A DNA stretch of 14,471 bases from CAZTLE01 sp964614415 (GTDB taxonomy: Bacteria; Bacteroidota; Bacteroidia; Flavobacteriales; Flavobacteriaceae). The stretch lies in the NCBI GenBank assembly GCA_964614415.1, contig CAZTLE010000103.1:1-14471 (forward strand). The letters run 5' to 3'. Position numbers and translations under genes: made by a program. The notes below the pieces were generated by a model. The model searched no databases. It was not told where the DNA came from and saw only the letters and a list, made by a program, of their open reading frames with translations. Positions 1 to 6,824 of this stretch are shown here, piece after piece (positions within the stretch are counted from its first letter, which is position 1; each line of letters starts with the position of its first letter).

Positions 1-5
1 ACGGT

Positions 6-938
6 TCACATTCCCGGCGGAAATGCCTCCAACATTAATTCCGATAACAACTTTGCGCTGTGGACAGCCATCGCCATTCCATTACCGCACAGTGGATGGA
101 TCAGTCCGGCACTGTCACCTGCCATCAGTATATGTTGTTCAACAGGAGCCTTTTTGGCAAAGGAAATCTGGCTGATAGTAAGCGGCTTATCGAAAACCGG
201 TCGCCCCTGTTCGAAAAAACGTCTCAAATACGGGTTGCTGCTTAATACCGATTTTTGAAAGGCATCAAGATCACCATGCCGTTTAAAAGAGTCATAGGCG
301 ACCAAAAAGCAGGCGTTCACCGATCCGGTTTCCGTTTTAGAAAGGCCACAATAGCCGCCTTCAAAATTGTGTAGTGCGACCATATCATCGGGGAAATCGG
401 CCTCATAGTGCGCTTTAACTCCCAGCCAGGGCGACTTTTCCCGAATGAACTCCCGGTCCAGGGAAATATCAATACCCGATCGTTTCCCATGAGCTCCTAC
501 GACAAATCGAGATACAAAATGCGCTTTCTTTTTCGTGTATATATGGAACTCACCCTCGTGAAACGCTACCCTGGTCACCGTGTCAAATTGGAAAGTAACC
601 CGATCCCGGGCATGTTCGTAAAACAGATTGTCAAGCTTGTAACGGCTAATTCCAAAGCCACCCATAGGCAATTTGGAGGTTAGTCTTTCGCCATTGGTTT
701 GGGTGATTTCGAAACGGCGTATATCCCTGGCCCCGTGCGCCATAGGATCTATACCTAGCTGCTTCAAATATGGAAGCACTTCATTGGAAACATATTCCCC
801 GCATACCTTGTGATTGGGATAGGTATGCTTCTCGATAACGAGAACGCTTACATCCGAGCGGGATAGGTGTAAAGCGGCCGTGAGTCCTGCCAACCCACCG
901 CCAATAACAATGACATCAAAAAAACCCCGTTCGGTCAT
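6..938 (-). CDS. FAD-dependent oxidoreductase, geranylgeranyl-reductase-like family (3' end probably frameshifted)
   Basis: Flavoprotein monooxygenase/reductase of the geranylgeranyl-reductase-like group; substrate unknown. The N-terminal Rossmann motif GGGLAG is at residues 13-18, with E36 (VIEK) ending the second strand to bind the ADP-ribose. KVCGEYVS (44-51) is the family Cys-Gly motif, and AGDSAG (273-278) is the second FAD site, followed by HPLCGNGMAMAVHSAK. The ORF stops after 310 residues, only about 12 residues after this last conserved helix, whereas relatives run some 60-70 residues longer. In the neighbouring frame, bases 24 to 1 read I-S-A-G-N-V-N-R, which looks like a natural continuation, so one base may have been lost near base 25. 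It starts at ATG 936-938, which lies in the loop of a terminator-like hairpin. From memory, such enzymes often neighbour a type III polyketide synthase and a methyltransferase in Bacteroidetes; that side is outside the window. Family confident, substrate not. Confidence 0.85.
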   Translation of the reverse strand: MTERGFFDVIVIGGGLAGLTAALHLSRSDVSVLVIEKHTYPNHKVCGEYVSNEVLPYLKQLGIDPMAHGARDIRRFEITQTNGERLTSKLPMGGFGISRYKLDNLFYEHARDRVTFQFDTVTRVAFHEGEFHIYTKKKAHFVSRFVVGAHGKRSGIDISLDREFIREKSPWLGVKAHYEADFPDDMVALHNFEGGYCGLSKTETGSVNACFLVAYDSFKRHGDLDAFQKSVLSSNPYLRRFFEQGRPVFDKPLTISQISFAKKAPVEQHILMAGDSAGLIHPLCGNGMAMAVHSAKLLSELMLEAFPPGM

Positions 939-955
939 ATCTTAAAGAACGGGGT
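918..955 (-). terminator. Rho-independent terminator-like hairpin overlapping the start codon of the FAD oxidoreductase
   Basis: On the minus strand a perfect 9-bp inverted repeat (ACCCCGTTC at 947-955 and GAACGGGGT at 924-932) surrounds a 14-base loop and is followed directly by seven T (complement of 918-924, the last stem base included). This is a textbook intrinsic terminator. It lies 62 bases after the OmpA stop, so it could end that transcript. The next gene's ATG (936-938) is in the loop and its first codons form the 3' arm, so the hairpin could also attenuate or block translation of the oxidoreductase. Structure is seen directly; function is inferred. Confidence 0.7.
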
Positions 956-972
956 AATTTGTTACAATTGCA

Positions 973-1004
973 AACAACGGCCGTATCCTTATACGGAAAT
1001 GTTG
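973..1004 (-). repeat. Leader hairpin between the OmpA gene and the FAD oxidoreductase
   Basis: A perfect 6-bp stem with a 4-base loop (CCGTAT 981-986, ATACGG 991-996) is enclosed by outer CAAC/GTTG pairing (CAAC near 975-978, GTTG near 1000-1003). It sits 21 bases upstream of the terminator-like hairpin on the minus-strand transcript. There is no T run after it, so it is not a terminator by itself. It could stabilise the 3' end of the OmpA mRNA or act with the second hairpin as a leader element. Confidence 0.4.
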
Positions 1005-1017
1005 CCTGACTTAAATG

Positions 1018-1728
1018 TTAGTTGCCGTCGGCCTCATTTTTGGCATCCTGAACCATTTTTTCATTGGGCAGAATCACAATGTTCACCCTGCGGTTCTTAG
1101 CTCTTCCTTCGGCTGTACTATTGTCGTGCTTGGGCTGAGTCTCTCCAAACCAGTTGGTCTCAAAACGGGATGAGTTGAGTCCCTTATCCTGAATGAAGTA
1201 GTTCGTCACAGCGTACGCCCGATTCTTGGAAAGGGTCATGTTGTATTCATCGGAACCGGTGCTATCCGTATGCCCAACAACTAATACGTTTGTATCCGGA
1301 TATTCTACCAGAATACCGGCAAGCTTATCAAGGGTCTCGCGAGACTTCGAGTTAATGTTGTACTTATTCGTGTCGAAAAAGACACCACTGTTCTCATCGA
1401 AGGTAACTACGATCCCATCATCTACGCGTTCCACTACGGCACCCGGAATTTCCTCTTCGATCTCCTGAGCCTGTTTGTCCATCTTAGCCCCGATAAGTAC
1501 ACCGGCTGCACCACCAACGACTCCTCCGATCACCGCACCGAGCTCTCCATTTCCTCCTTTTCCGACATTATTTCCTATGATCGCACCGAGAATGGCACCT
1601 CCGGCGGCGCCTATTACGGCTCCTTTCTGCTTATTGTTCGCATTCTTAGTGGCTTCACACCCCGTCATTCCTATCACGAAGACAAGGGCCAGTGCCATTA
1701 TTGAGATTTTGTTGATTTGGGTTTTCAT
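1018..1728 (-). CDS. OmpA-family lipoprotein with glycine zipper (YiaD-like)
   Basis: Outer-membrane lipoprotein predicted to tether the outer membrane to peptidoglycan. The N-terminus has a basic region, a hydrophobic segment (9-20) and a lipobox ending MTGC, with Cys24 as the lipidation site. Residues 37-82 form a glycine-zipper stretch (repeated GxxxG, for example AVIGAAGGAILGAIIGNNVG), which inserts in or packs against membranes. Residues about 105-222 are the OmpA C-terminal domain, with the peptidoglycan-binding signature GHTDSTGSDEYN...LSKNRA (D155, R170) and the terminal KNRRVNI motif. The ATG overlaps the TAA of the upstream lipocalin gene as TAATG, so the two are probably translationally coupled and function together in the envelope. 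Its length of 236 residues fits the family. Confidence 0.93.
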   Translation of the reverse strand: MKTQINKISIMALALVFVIGMTGCEATKNANNKQKGAVIGAAGGAILGAIIGNNVGKGGNGELGAVIGGVVGGAAGVLIGAKMDKQAQEIEEEIPGAVVERVDDGIVVTFDENSGVFFDTNKYNINSKSRETLDKLAGILVEYPDTNVLVVGHTDSTGSDEYNMTLSKNRAYAVTNYFIQDKGLNSSRFETNWFGETQPKHDNSTAEGRAKNRRVNIVILPNEKMVQDAKNEADGN

Positions 1729-2204
1729 TATTCACTGATTTTTGAAAAGTTCATACTTATTGTAAAAGGTGATCCGTCAAGTGAAACAGTTTGCTCCCAT
1801 GTCATGGAAGAATTACTTAGTTTGGCCAGACGGTATCTGAATCCCGTATTATCTTCGGATTTCTTCTTCTCGTTGGTTGGTTTCAGCAAAAAGTCATACA
1901 AACCCGTGGTTGGATCAATTTCCTGAATCGTGAAGATGAAATACCTGTCACCGGTAGGGCAATCGCCATTGTTGATCGTATATGTTCCGGTGTTGTTATT
2001 CGGAATAAACCTCCAGGAACTGCCTTCAAAACACTCTTTGGAAGTATCACGCATCATCGTGATGTTGAAGGTCCCCTGTTCGCTGTAGGTAATCTCATCC
2101 AGGGACCAGTATCCCTTGATCACCTTCTTTGATTGTTGTACAGTCTTAGGACCACATGAGGCCGCAACTGCCAGAATGAAGGTAAGTAATGCAATTCGTT
2201 TCAT
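1728..2204 (-). CDS. Lipocalin-like domain lipoprotein
   Basis: Small lipoprotein of 158 residues. I place the start at ATG 2202-2204 rather than at upstream in-frame Met codons, because this gives a clean lipoprotein signal: MKR, hydrophobic 4-14, lipobox AASC with Cys17. The mature part is an all-beta, lipocalin-like domain beginning KGYWSLDEITYSEQG (the G-x-W of lipocalins) and ending in alternating strands. Two cysteines (in KECFEGSSW and NGDCPTG) could form a disulfide, as seen in related proteins. Lipocalin-like lipoproteins directly followed by OmpA lipoproteins are a recurrent pair in Flavobacteria (recollection), and the 1-base stop/start overlap here supports joint function. The ligand cannot be predicted. 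Lipobox and fold assignment are good; the precise role is unknown. Confidence 0.82.
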   Translation of the reverse strand: MKRIALLTFILAVAASCGPKTVQQSKKVIKGYWSLDEITYSEQGTFNITMMRDTSKECFEGSSWRFIPNNNTGTYTINNGDCPTGDRYFIFTIQEIDPTTGLYDFLLKPTNEKKKSEDNTGFRYRLAKLSNSSMTWEQTVSLDGSPFTISMNFSKISE

Positions 2205-2246
2205 ATGTGTTGGTTTAATTTGTTGACTATTATACATTATCCATGC

Positions 2247-2279
2247 CAAAGGTGTTATCATGGCGGGGATTTATGCAAA
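2247..2279 (-). promoter_or_regulatory. Candidate Bacteroidetes promoter for the lipocalin-ompA pair
   Basis: On the minus strand TTTG (complement of 2276-2279) is followed after 21 bases by CACCTTTG (complement of 2247-2254), which matches the TAnnTTTG -7 consensus at all positions but one. The start codon lies about 42 bases downstream. A weak match; the position is sensible. Confidence 0.35.
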
Positions 2280-2283
2280 GAGG

Positions 2284-2304
2284 CAGGCTCAATCCGGGAG
2301 CCTG
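2284..2304 (-). terminator. Hairpin downstream of the E1 gene, possible weak terminator
   Basis: A perfect 7-bp inverted repeat (CAGGCTC 2284-2290, GAGCCTG 2298-2304) with a 7-base loop lies 92 bases after the E1 stop and upstream of the lipocalin promoter candidate. On the minus strand the stem is followed by CCTCTTT, only a weak T-rich tract. A second, weaker CTTAG/CTAAG pair lies between it and the E1 gene (about 2322-2342). Together they may separate E1 from the lipoprotein operon. Confidence 0.4.
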
Positions 2305-2395
2305 ATAAAACTAGTGAAAGACTTAGGTTAGCTTAAGACTAAGGTACAAAAGAATGGGTATAAAACCGATATGAGTACGACTATCCTTACAAAAT

Positions 2396-4402
2396 CTAAT
2401 ATGCCAGCAGGGTTTCAAGGGCCGAAACAAAGCGTTCCCGGGGCAGATACTCTGCTTCCAGGTTTGCAGCAAACGGAATTGGAGTTTCCAGACTGGCTAC
2501 TCGTTGGACGGGACCATCGAGGTACTCAAAGCAGTTTTCAGAAATAAGGGCGGAAATGTCCGAAGCAATTCCCCCGAACATACTGTCTTCCTGCAGGATA
2601 AGCACTTTTCCCGTCTTCTTGACTGATGTAAAGATCGCCTCCGTATCCAGCGGAGCCAGAGTTCTAAGGTCCAGCAGATCCACAGAGAGTTCAGGACGCT
2701 CTTCCAAAACCTCCAAAGCCCAATGCACCCCGGCTCCATAAGTAATGATGCTGATATCATTTCCTTCTTTAAGCGTAGCAGCTTTCCCAATGGGAAGGGT
2801 GTAATATTCGGTAGGCACTTCCTGCCGGATACTTCGATACAACGCCTTGTGTTCAAAGAACAATACCGGGTTCGGATCCTCAATAGCCGTTGTTAGCAAG
2901 CCCTTGGCATCATAAGGAAATGCCGGATACACCACTTTTAACCCCGGAGTATGTGTAAACCAGGCTTCGTTCGTCTGACTGTGAAACGGACCGGCTCCTA
3001 CTCCGGCGCCACAGGGCATTCGAATCACGACATCCGCATTCTGTCCCCACCGATACTGGGTTTTGGCCAGATAGTTTACAATTGGATTGAATCCCGAAGT
3101 AACGAAATCAGCAAATTGCATTTCCATCACGGCCTTATACCCATTGATAGATAATCCCATGGCCGCCGATACAATGGCCGACTCGCAAATGGGTGTATTT
3201 CGCACACGCTCTTTTCCAAAGGCATCAACGAAGCCTTCGGTGATCTTGAAAACACCTCCGTATTCCGCAATATCCTGCCCCATGATCACCAAATTATCGT
3301 GACGCTCCATGGATTGCTTAAGTCCCTGGGAAATAGCATCTACGTGACGTAGTGTTTCTACTTCTTTATTCGGTGTAACTTCCTCATATAAAAATGATTT
3401 AAATACATCATTTAACTCATCACTTTGAGTTGAAGTAATGGGGTCTTCGGCAAAAGCAGTTTCGAGATTTGATTCAATTTCCTGCTTGATCTCGTCTGTT
3501 ATACGGGTAATATCCGAATCAGATAACACCCCTTCTGCAAGCAGATAGTTTTGAAAGTTAATTACCGGGTCTTTAGCCGCCCACTCCTCCATAAGCTCCT
3601 TAGGAACATATTTGGTACCGCTCGCCTCCTCATGGCCACGCATGCGGAAGGTCTTGAATTCGATCAATACCGGCCTTGGATCGTTCCGAAGGCTCCCGGC
3701 AAGCTCATTCATAAGCTTGTACACCTCCAGGATGTTATTTCCGTCAACAATATGGGATTCCATGCCATAGCCCAGGCCCCGTTGCGCCAAATGCTCACAG
3801 TTATACTGCTCGTTAGTGGGCGTGGACAGGCCATATCCGTTATTCTCGATGCAGAAAAGCACGGGTAGATTCCATACGGAAGCGACATTCAACGCCTCGT
3901 GTATATCTCCTTCACTGGTACCGCCTTCTCCGGTAAACACCGCGCAAACCTGCTTATTCTCTTTCAATACATTTCCCAACGCAATCCCATCGGCCACACC
4001 AAACTGCGGGCCCAGGTGCGAGATCATTCCAACGATCTTGTATTCCTGGGTGCCAAAATGAAAACTCCGGTCACGACCTTTCGTAAAACCGCTTGCCTTT
4101 CCCTGCCATTGTGAGAAAAGTCGGTGCAATGGAATGTTGCGGGATGTAAATACACCGAGGTTTCGGTGCATGGGCAGTATATATTCTTCGGAATCCAGTG
4201 CGGCTGTCACACCGATCGATATCGCCTCCTGTCCGATACCGCTGAACCATTTTGAAATTTTACCCTGGCGGAGTAAAATGAGCATTTTCTCCTCAATGAG
4301 TCTGGGTTTTAGCATGGATGTATACAACGTGATGAGCAGGTTGTCATCGAGGTCGCCACGATCGTAGTCAAAAGCAATTTGGGAAGCAATATCCGATTTC
4401 AT
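2396..4402 (-). CDS. Fused E1 alpha/beta subunit of a 2-oxoacid dehydrogenase (branched-chain type)
   Basis: Thiamine-diphosphate-dependent decarboxylase that would transfer the acyl group to the lipoyl E2 of a 2-oxoacid dehydrogenase complex, probably branched-chain 2-oxoisovalerate; pyruvate or acetoin cannot be excluded. Both E1 halves are in one 668-residue chain. The alpha half (about 1-320) has the ThDP/Mg motif GEGGTSEGD (158-166) ending in ENN (186-188), and the loop histidine in RMRGHEEASG (254-262). The beta half (about 350-668) has MGQDIAEYGG (374-383), the activating Glu in NTPICESAI (E407) and the active-site His in GAGPFHSQ (H474). A linker of about 30 acidic residues joins the halves. 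No E2 or E3 gene is adjacent, so the complex partners lie elsewhere. It starts at ATG 4400-4402, divergent from the dioxygenase gene. Fused E1 proteins of this size are common in Bacteroidetes. Confidence 0.92.
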   Translation of the reverse strand: MKSDIASQIAFDYDRGDLDDNLLITLYTSMLKPRLIEEKMLILLRQGKISKWFSGIGQEAISIGVTAALDSEEYILPMHRNLGVFTSRNIPLHRLFSQWQGKASGFTKGRDRSFHFGTQEYKIVGMISHLGPQFGVADGIALGNVLKENKQVCAVFTGEGGTSEGDIHEALNVASVWNLPVLFCIENNGYGLSTPTNEQYNCEHLAQRGLGYGMESHIVDGNNILEVYKLMNELAGSLRNDPRPVLIEFKTFRMRGHEEASGTKYVPKELMEEWAAKDPVINFQNYLLAEGVLSDSDITRITDEIKQEIESNLETAFAEDPITSTQSDELNDVFKSFLYEEVTPNKEVETLRHVDAISQGLKQSMERHDNLVIMGQDIAEYGGVFKITEGFVDAFGKERVRNTPICESAIVSAAMGLSINGYKAVMEMQFADFVTSGFNPIVNYLAKTQYRWGQNADVVIRMPCGAGVGAGPFHSQTNEAWFTHTPGLKVVYPAFPYDAKGLLTTAIEDPNPVLFFEHKALYRSIRQEVPTEYYTLPIGKAATLKEGNDISIITYGAGVHWALEVLEERPELSVDLLDLRTLAPLDTEAIFTSVKKTGKVLILQEDSMFGGIASDISALISENCFEYLDGPVQRVASLETPIPFAANLEAEYLPRERFVSALETLLAY

Positions 4403-4421
4403 TCTAAGATTTTCTTGCTTT

Positions 4422-4429
4422 CAAATGTA
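4422..4429 (-). promoter_or_regulatory. Candidate -7 promoter element for the E1 gene
   Basis: The minus strand reads TACATTTG, a full match to the Bacteroidetes TAnnTTTG element, 19 bases before the ATG. A TTTTTTG tract lies 15 bases further upstream, closer than the usual 17-23 spacing, so the -33 part is weak. A short leader would result. Confidence 0.5.
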
Positions 4430-4496
4430 GAAAAAAACCGGGTGCAAAAAAGTTCCGGAGTCTTTTTTTTATAGCCCGTTTCACGGGGTATTTTGG

Positions 4497-4504
4497 TATA
4501 TTTG
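4497..4504 (+). promoter_or_regulatory. Candidate -7 promoter element for the dioxygenase gene
   Basis: TATATTTG is a full match to TAnnTTTG, 21 bases before the ATG at 4526. There is no clear TTTG at -33. It is divergent from the E1 promoter within the same 123-base gap. Confidence 0.5.
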
Positions 4505-4525
4505 TAGGACGGAAATACAACAGTT

Positions 4526-5476
4526 ATGAATAATATTCCAAGTGTTGATCTGGCTGATTTTCTATCGGAAGACCCCGCCAGAAAGCAAAAATTTGTAGAT
4601 GAGATCGGTTCGGCATATGAAGAGATAGGCTTTGTTTCCTTGAAAAACCACTTTCTGGGTGACGATCTCGTAAACGCACTGTATACGCAGGTGAAGGCCT
4701 TCTTCGCTTTGCCGTTAGAACAAAAAACGAAGTACGAGATCGAAGGGCTCGGAGGTCAGCGAGGCTATGTTTCCTTCGGAAAAGAGCATGCCAAGGGTAA
4801 AAAGGAAGGTGATTTGAAGGAGTTTTGGCATTTCGGCCAGGAGCCATCCGAAGATGCTAACCTGCCCGAAGAGTATCCGCAAAATGTGTCGGTAAGCGAA
4901 TTGCCGGAGTTCAATCCTACCGGAATGGAGGCCTATCGCATGTTGGAGAAAACGGGAATCTACGTATTACGCGCCCTGGCATTATATATTGGGTTGGACG
5001 AGCATTACTTCGATCACTGGGCTACCAACGGGAACAGTATATTGAGGCCCATCCACTATCCTCCTATCACCGAAGAACCCAAAGGAGCTGTGCGCGCCGG
5101 AGCTCACGGGGATATCAACCTTATCACACTCTTAATGGGTGCCTCTACAGGCGGCTTGCAAGTATTACGCAAAGACGGCCAGTGGATTGACGCCATTCCT
5201 GAAGAGGACGAATTGGTGATCAACGTAGGAGATATGCTCGAGCGACATACAAACAACAAACTGCGTTCTACCATCCACCGGGTGGTTAATCCGCCGAGAG
5301 ATCAATGGCACACACCAAGATATTCCATCCCGTTCTTTATGCATCCCAGAAGTGATATGCGTTTGGATTGTCTTGAGGCATGTATTGACGCCGATCATCC
5401 CAAAGCGTATGAAGATATTTCGGCCGGAGAGTTTCTGCACGAACGTCTTATCGACATCGGATTGATTAAAAAGTAG
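4526..5476 (+). CDS. Fe(II)/2-oxoglutarate-dependent oxygenase, isopenicillin-N-synthase-like family
   Basis: Cytoplasmic non-heme iron oxygenase of 316 residues. The N-terminal non-heme dioxygenase domain (about 4-110) begins IPSVDLADFLS and has the typical EEIGFVSLKNHFL segment. The catalytic double-stranded beta-helix follows, with the iron ligands in GAHGDINLITLL (H194, D196) and STIHRV (H251), and the cosubstrate-binding RYSIPFF (R265, S267). GGLQV and INVGDMLERHTNNKLRS are family hallmarks. The substrate is not predictable: plant-type enzymes of this family act on hormones and flavonoids, and bacterial ones on diverse small molecules. It stands alone, divergent from the E1 gene and separated from the next operon by an AT-rich repeat. 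ATG at 4526 gives the expected N-terminus. Confidence 0.92.
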   Translation: MNNIPSVDLADFLSEDPARKQKFVDEIGSAYEEIGFVSLKNHFLGDDLVNALYTQVKAFFALPLEQKTKYEIEGLGGQRGYVSFGKEHAKGKKEGDLKEFWHFGQEPSEDANLPEEYPQNVSVSELPEFNPTGMEAYRMLEKTGIYVLRALALYIGLDEHYFDHWATNGNSILRPIHYPPITEEPKGAVRAGAHGDINLITLLMGASTGGLQVLRKDGQWIDAIPEEDELVINVGDMLERHTNNKLRSTIHRVVNPPRDQWHTPRYSIPFFMHPRSDMRLDCLEACIDADHPKAYEDISAGEFLHERLIDIGLIKK

Positions 5477-5596
5477 TTTTAAGTTTTAAATGTTGAATGT
5501 TGAATTGTAAGTGTTAAGTTTTGCGATGATTTTGACATGAGCCATTTATAATTCAAAACTTAAAACTCAGCATTTAAAACTTAGCACTTAACACTT
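5477..5596. repeat. AT-rich mosaic inverted repeat of degenerate 14-mers
   Basis: Two arms (5477-5523 and 5551-5596) flank a 27-base core. The right arm is built of adjacent near-identical 14-mers, AAACTCAGCATTTA and AAACTTAGCACTTA. The left arm holds the same family in reverse complement, including AAACTTAACACTTA. Perfect inverted pairs include AAGTTTTAAATG (5481-5492) with CATTTAAAACTT (5571-5582), TTAAGTTTTG (5514-5523) with CAAAACTTAA (5554-5563), and AAGTGTTAAG (5509-5518) with CTTAACACTT (5587-5596). The order of pairs is not simply nested, so several alternative foldings compete. It fills nearly the whole gap between the oxygenase stop and the SUI1 start. It may act as a terminator or mRNA-stability hairpin, or be a dispersed intergenic repeat. 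Confidence 0.75.
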
Positions 5597-5602
5597 CCAA
5601 CC

Positions 5603-5929
5603 ATGGATTTAGAAGATCAGTTAAAAAAACTCTTTCCGGATCACGTGCCTTCGGAGACTCCGGAACCGCCCGAGCAACCTGATTTTTGGATTCAGGATGA
5701 ACCGCTCATTTGCAAGTATAAGAAAAGAAAAGGGAAGCCCGTGACCATCATCGAAGGATATAACGGAGCGGACAGTGATTTCAAGAAACTTGCAAAAGAA
5801 CTGAAACAACTCTTAAGTGTTGGTGGTAGCCATAAGAACGAACAGATTATCATTCAGGGGGACTACCGGGATAAGATCATGGATTTTCTAAAGAATAAAG
5901 GGTTCAAAGTGAAACGCGTTGGCGGGTAG
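5603..5929 (+). CDS. SUI1/eIF1-like translation factor (YciH family)
   Basis: A 108-residue homologue of archaeal/eukaryotic initiation factor 1. The N-terminal 35 residues are acidic and proline-rich and probably disordered. The SUI1 domain (about 40-108) shows the basic KYKKRKGKPVTIIEGY strand, the glycine turn SVGGSHKN and the C-terminal IIIQGDYRDKIMDFLKNKG with KVKRVGG, all typical of bacterial YciH. In E. coli YciH is implicated in start-site fidelity and ribosome inhibition under stress (established for the family, not shown here). It is the first gene of a tight plus-strand operon; its last codons overlap the start of the DUF1835 gene by 11 bases. The start is ATG 5603, seven bases after the repeat. 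Confidence 0.9.
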   Translation: MDLEDQLKKLFPDHVPSETPEPPEQPDFWIQDEPLICKYKKRKGKPVTIIEGYNGADSDFKKLAKELKQLLSVGGSHKNEQIIIQGDYRDKIMDFLKNKGFKVKRVGG

Positions 5930-6824
5930 ATTACTCCATATTACCAATGGGGATAGTCTCACTTCTTACCTGTTATCCCTGAATTTTGAAGACCCCATAC
6001 TCACATGGCGGGAAATGCTGTGTGAAGGCCCCGCAAGCAAGGAAGTATTCTCGAAAGACTTCATCAGCCAGCGAAAAACATTCCTGGAGGCAGGCGATTC
6101 ATATGATGATTTCGTCGGTCAGTTTGCGATGTTGTCCACTGAAGAATTCTCTGAGATAGTTCTCTGGTTTGAGTATGACCTGTTTTGCCATGTGAACCTC
6201 TCAGCTGCTGTTTATCATTTAGATAGCCTGGGACTTTCTACCCCTATATCCCTGGTTTGCAGTGGTGTTGTGGAGGGTTCGGAGCGACTGCTGGGATTAA
6301 GCGAGCTGAGTGAAACTCAGTTACTTTCCCATTTTACGAAGCGCGCACGGCTATCTGAGAACAGTATTGCTACTTTGATTCGAGTGTGGGAAGTCTATTG
6401 TTCTGACGATCATTCTGAATTCATGACGTTGCAAGCAACCGGACAACTCCCCTATCTCGAAGACTGCATTGCCCATCACCTGCAACGATTCCCGCAGGAA
6501 ACCAACGGACTATCGATACTGGAGCAAAAAATGTTGGCACGACTCGACGAAAGTTATTGCCGGAATACCGACCAATGGGTTGGCAGCATATTACGCGACC
6601 AGGGTTTTTACGGTTTCGGGGATCTGCAGTATTTCAAATTCGCTGAAAGACTGAACTTGTTTGTTGAAGCCTCATCACCCATAGGTATCACTGCATTGGG
6701 AAAAGAGGTACTGGCCAACAAACGCAATATCTTTGAAGATATCAAAGACGACACCCGGTTTGGAGGTGCTTTAAAATATGGGCATCTTTACAATGCGCAG
6801 CGAGAAGAAATAACACGACTATGA
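5919..6824 (+). CDS. DUF1835 domain-containing protein
   Basis: A 301-residue cytoplasmic protein of the DUF1835 family, function unknown. The N-terminal domain has the diagnostic LHITNGDS (6-13), WREMLCEGP (30-38) and EIVLWFEYDLFCHVNL (about 79-94). The C-terminal half is helical, with a winged-helix-like ending (GITALGKEVLANK). The start must be TTG 5919-5921: an in-frame TGA lies at 5910-5912, no ATG or GTG occurs between it and the conserved LHITNGDS, and the TTG codes for the first residue before AGR. The gene therefore begins inside the last four codons of the SUI1 gene, and its TGA overlaps the next ATG (ATGA at 6821-6824). This tight packing indicates translational coupling. No catalytic residues are obvious to me; the conserved NGD and Trp-Phe-Glu-Tyr motifs suggest ligand binding. 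Confidence 0.85.
   Translation: MAGRLLHITNGDSLTSYLLSLNFEDPILTWREMLCEGPASKEVFSKDFISQRKTFLEAGDSYDDFVGQFAMLSTEEFSEIVLWFEYDLFCHVNLSAAVYHLDSLGLSTPISLVCSGVVEGSERLLGLSELSETQLLSHFTKRARLSENSIATLIRVWEVYCSDDHSEFMTLQATGQLPYLEDCIAHHLQRFPQETNGLSILEQKMLARLDESYCRNTDQWVGSILRDQGFYGFGDLQYFKFAERLNLFVEASSPIGITALGKEVLANKRNIFEDIKDDTRFGGALKYGHLYNAQREEITRL

Noticed and set aside
2205..2261. 19-residue N-terminal extension of the lipocalin lipoprotein
   Set aside because: The extension is not signal-like; starting at 2204 yields a proper lipoprotein signal peptide.
2497..2883. 128-residue minus-strand ORF
   Set aside because: Lies in another frame inside the E1 gene, whose catalytic motifs are intact; basic, Arg- and Cys-rich composition is typical of a shadow frame.
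4432..4470. CCGG...CCGG followed by T8, terminator-like
   Set aside because: The stem is only 4 bp and it sits between two divergent promoters where no transcript would need ending; more likely AT-rich promoter DNA.
4524..4847. 107-residue minus-strand ORF
   Set aside because: Antisense to the start of the oxygenase gene; covers its promoter side and has no family features.
5477..5596. CRISPR-like short repeats
   Set aside because: Units are adjacent 14-mers with no unique spacers and occur in both orientations; no cas genes nearby.
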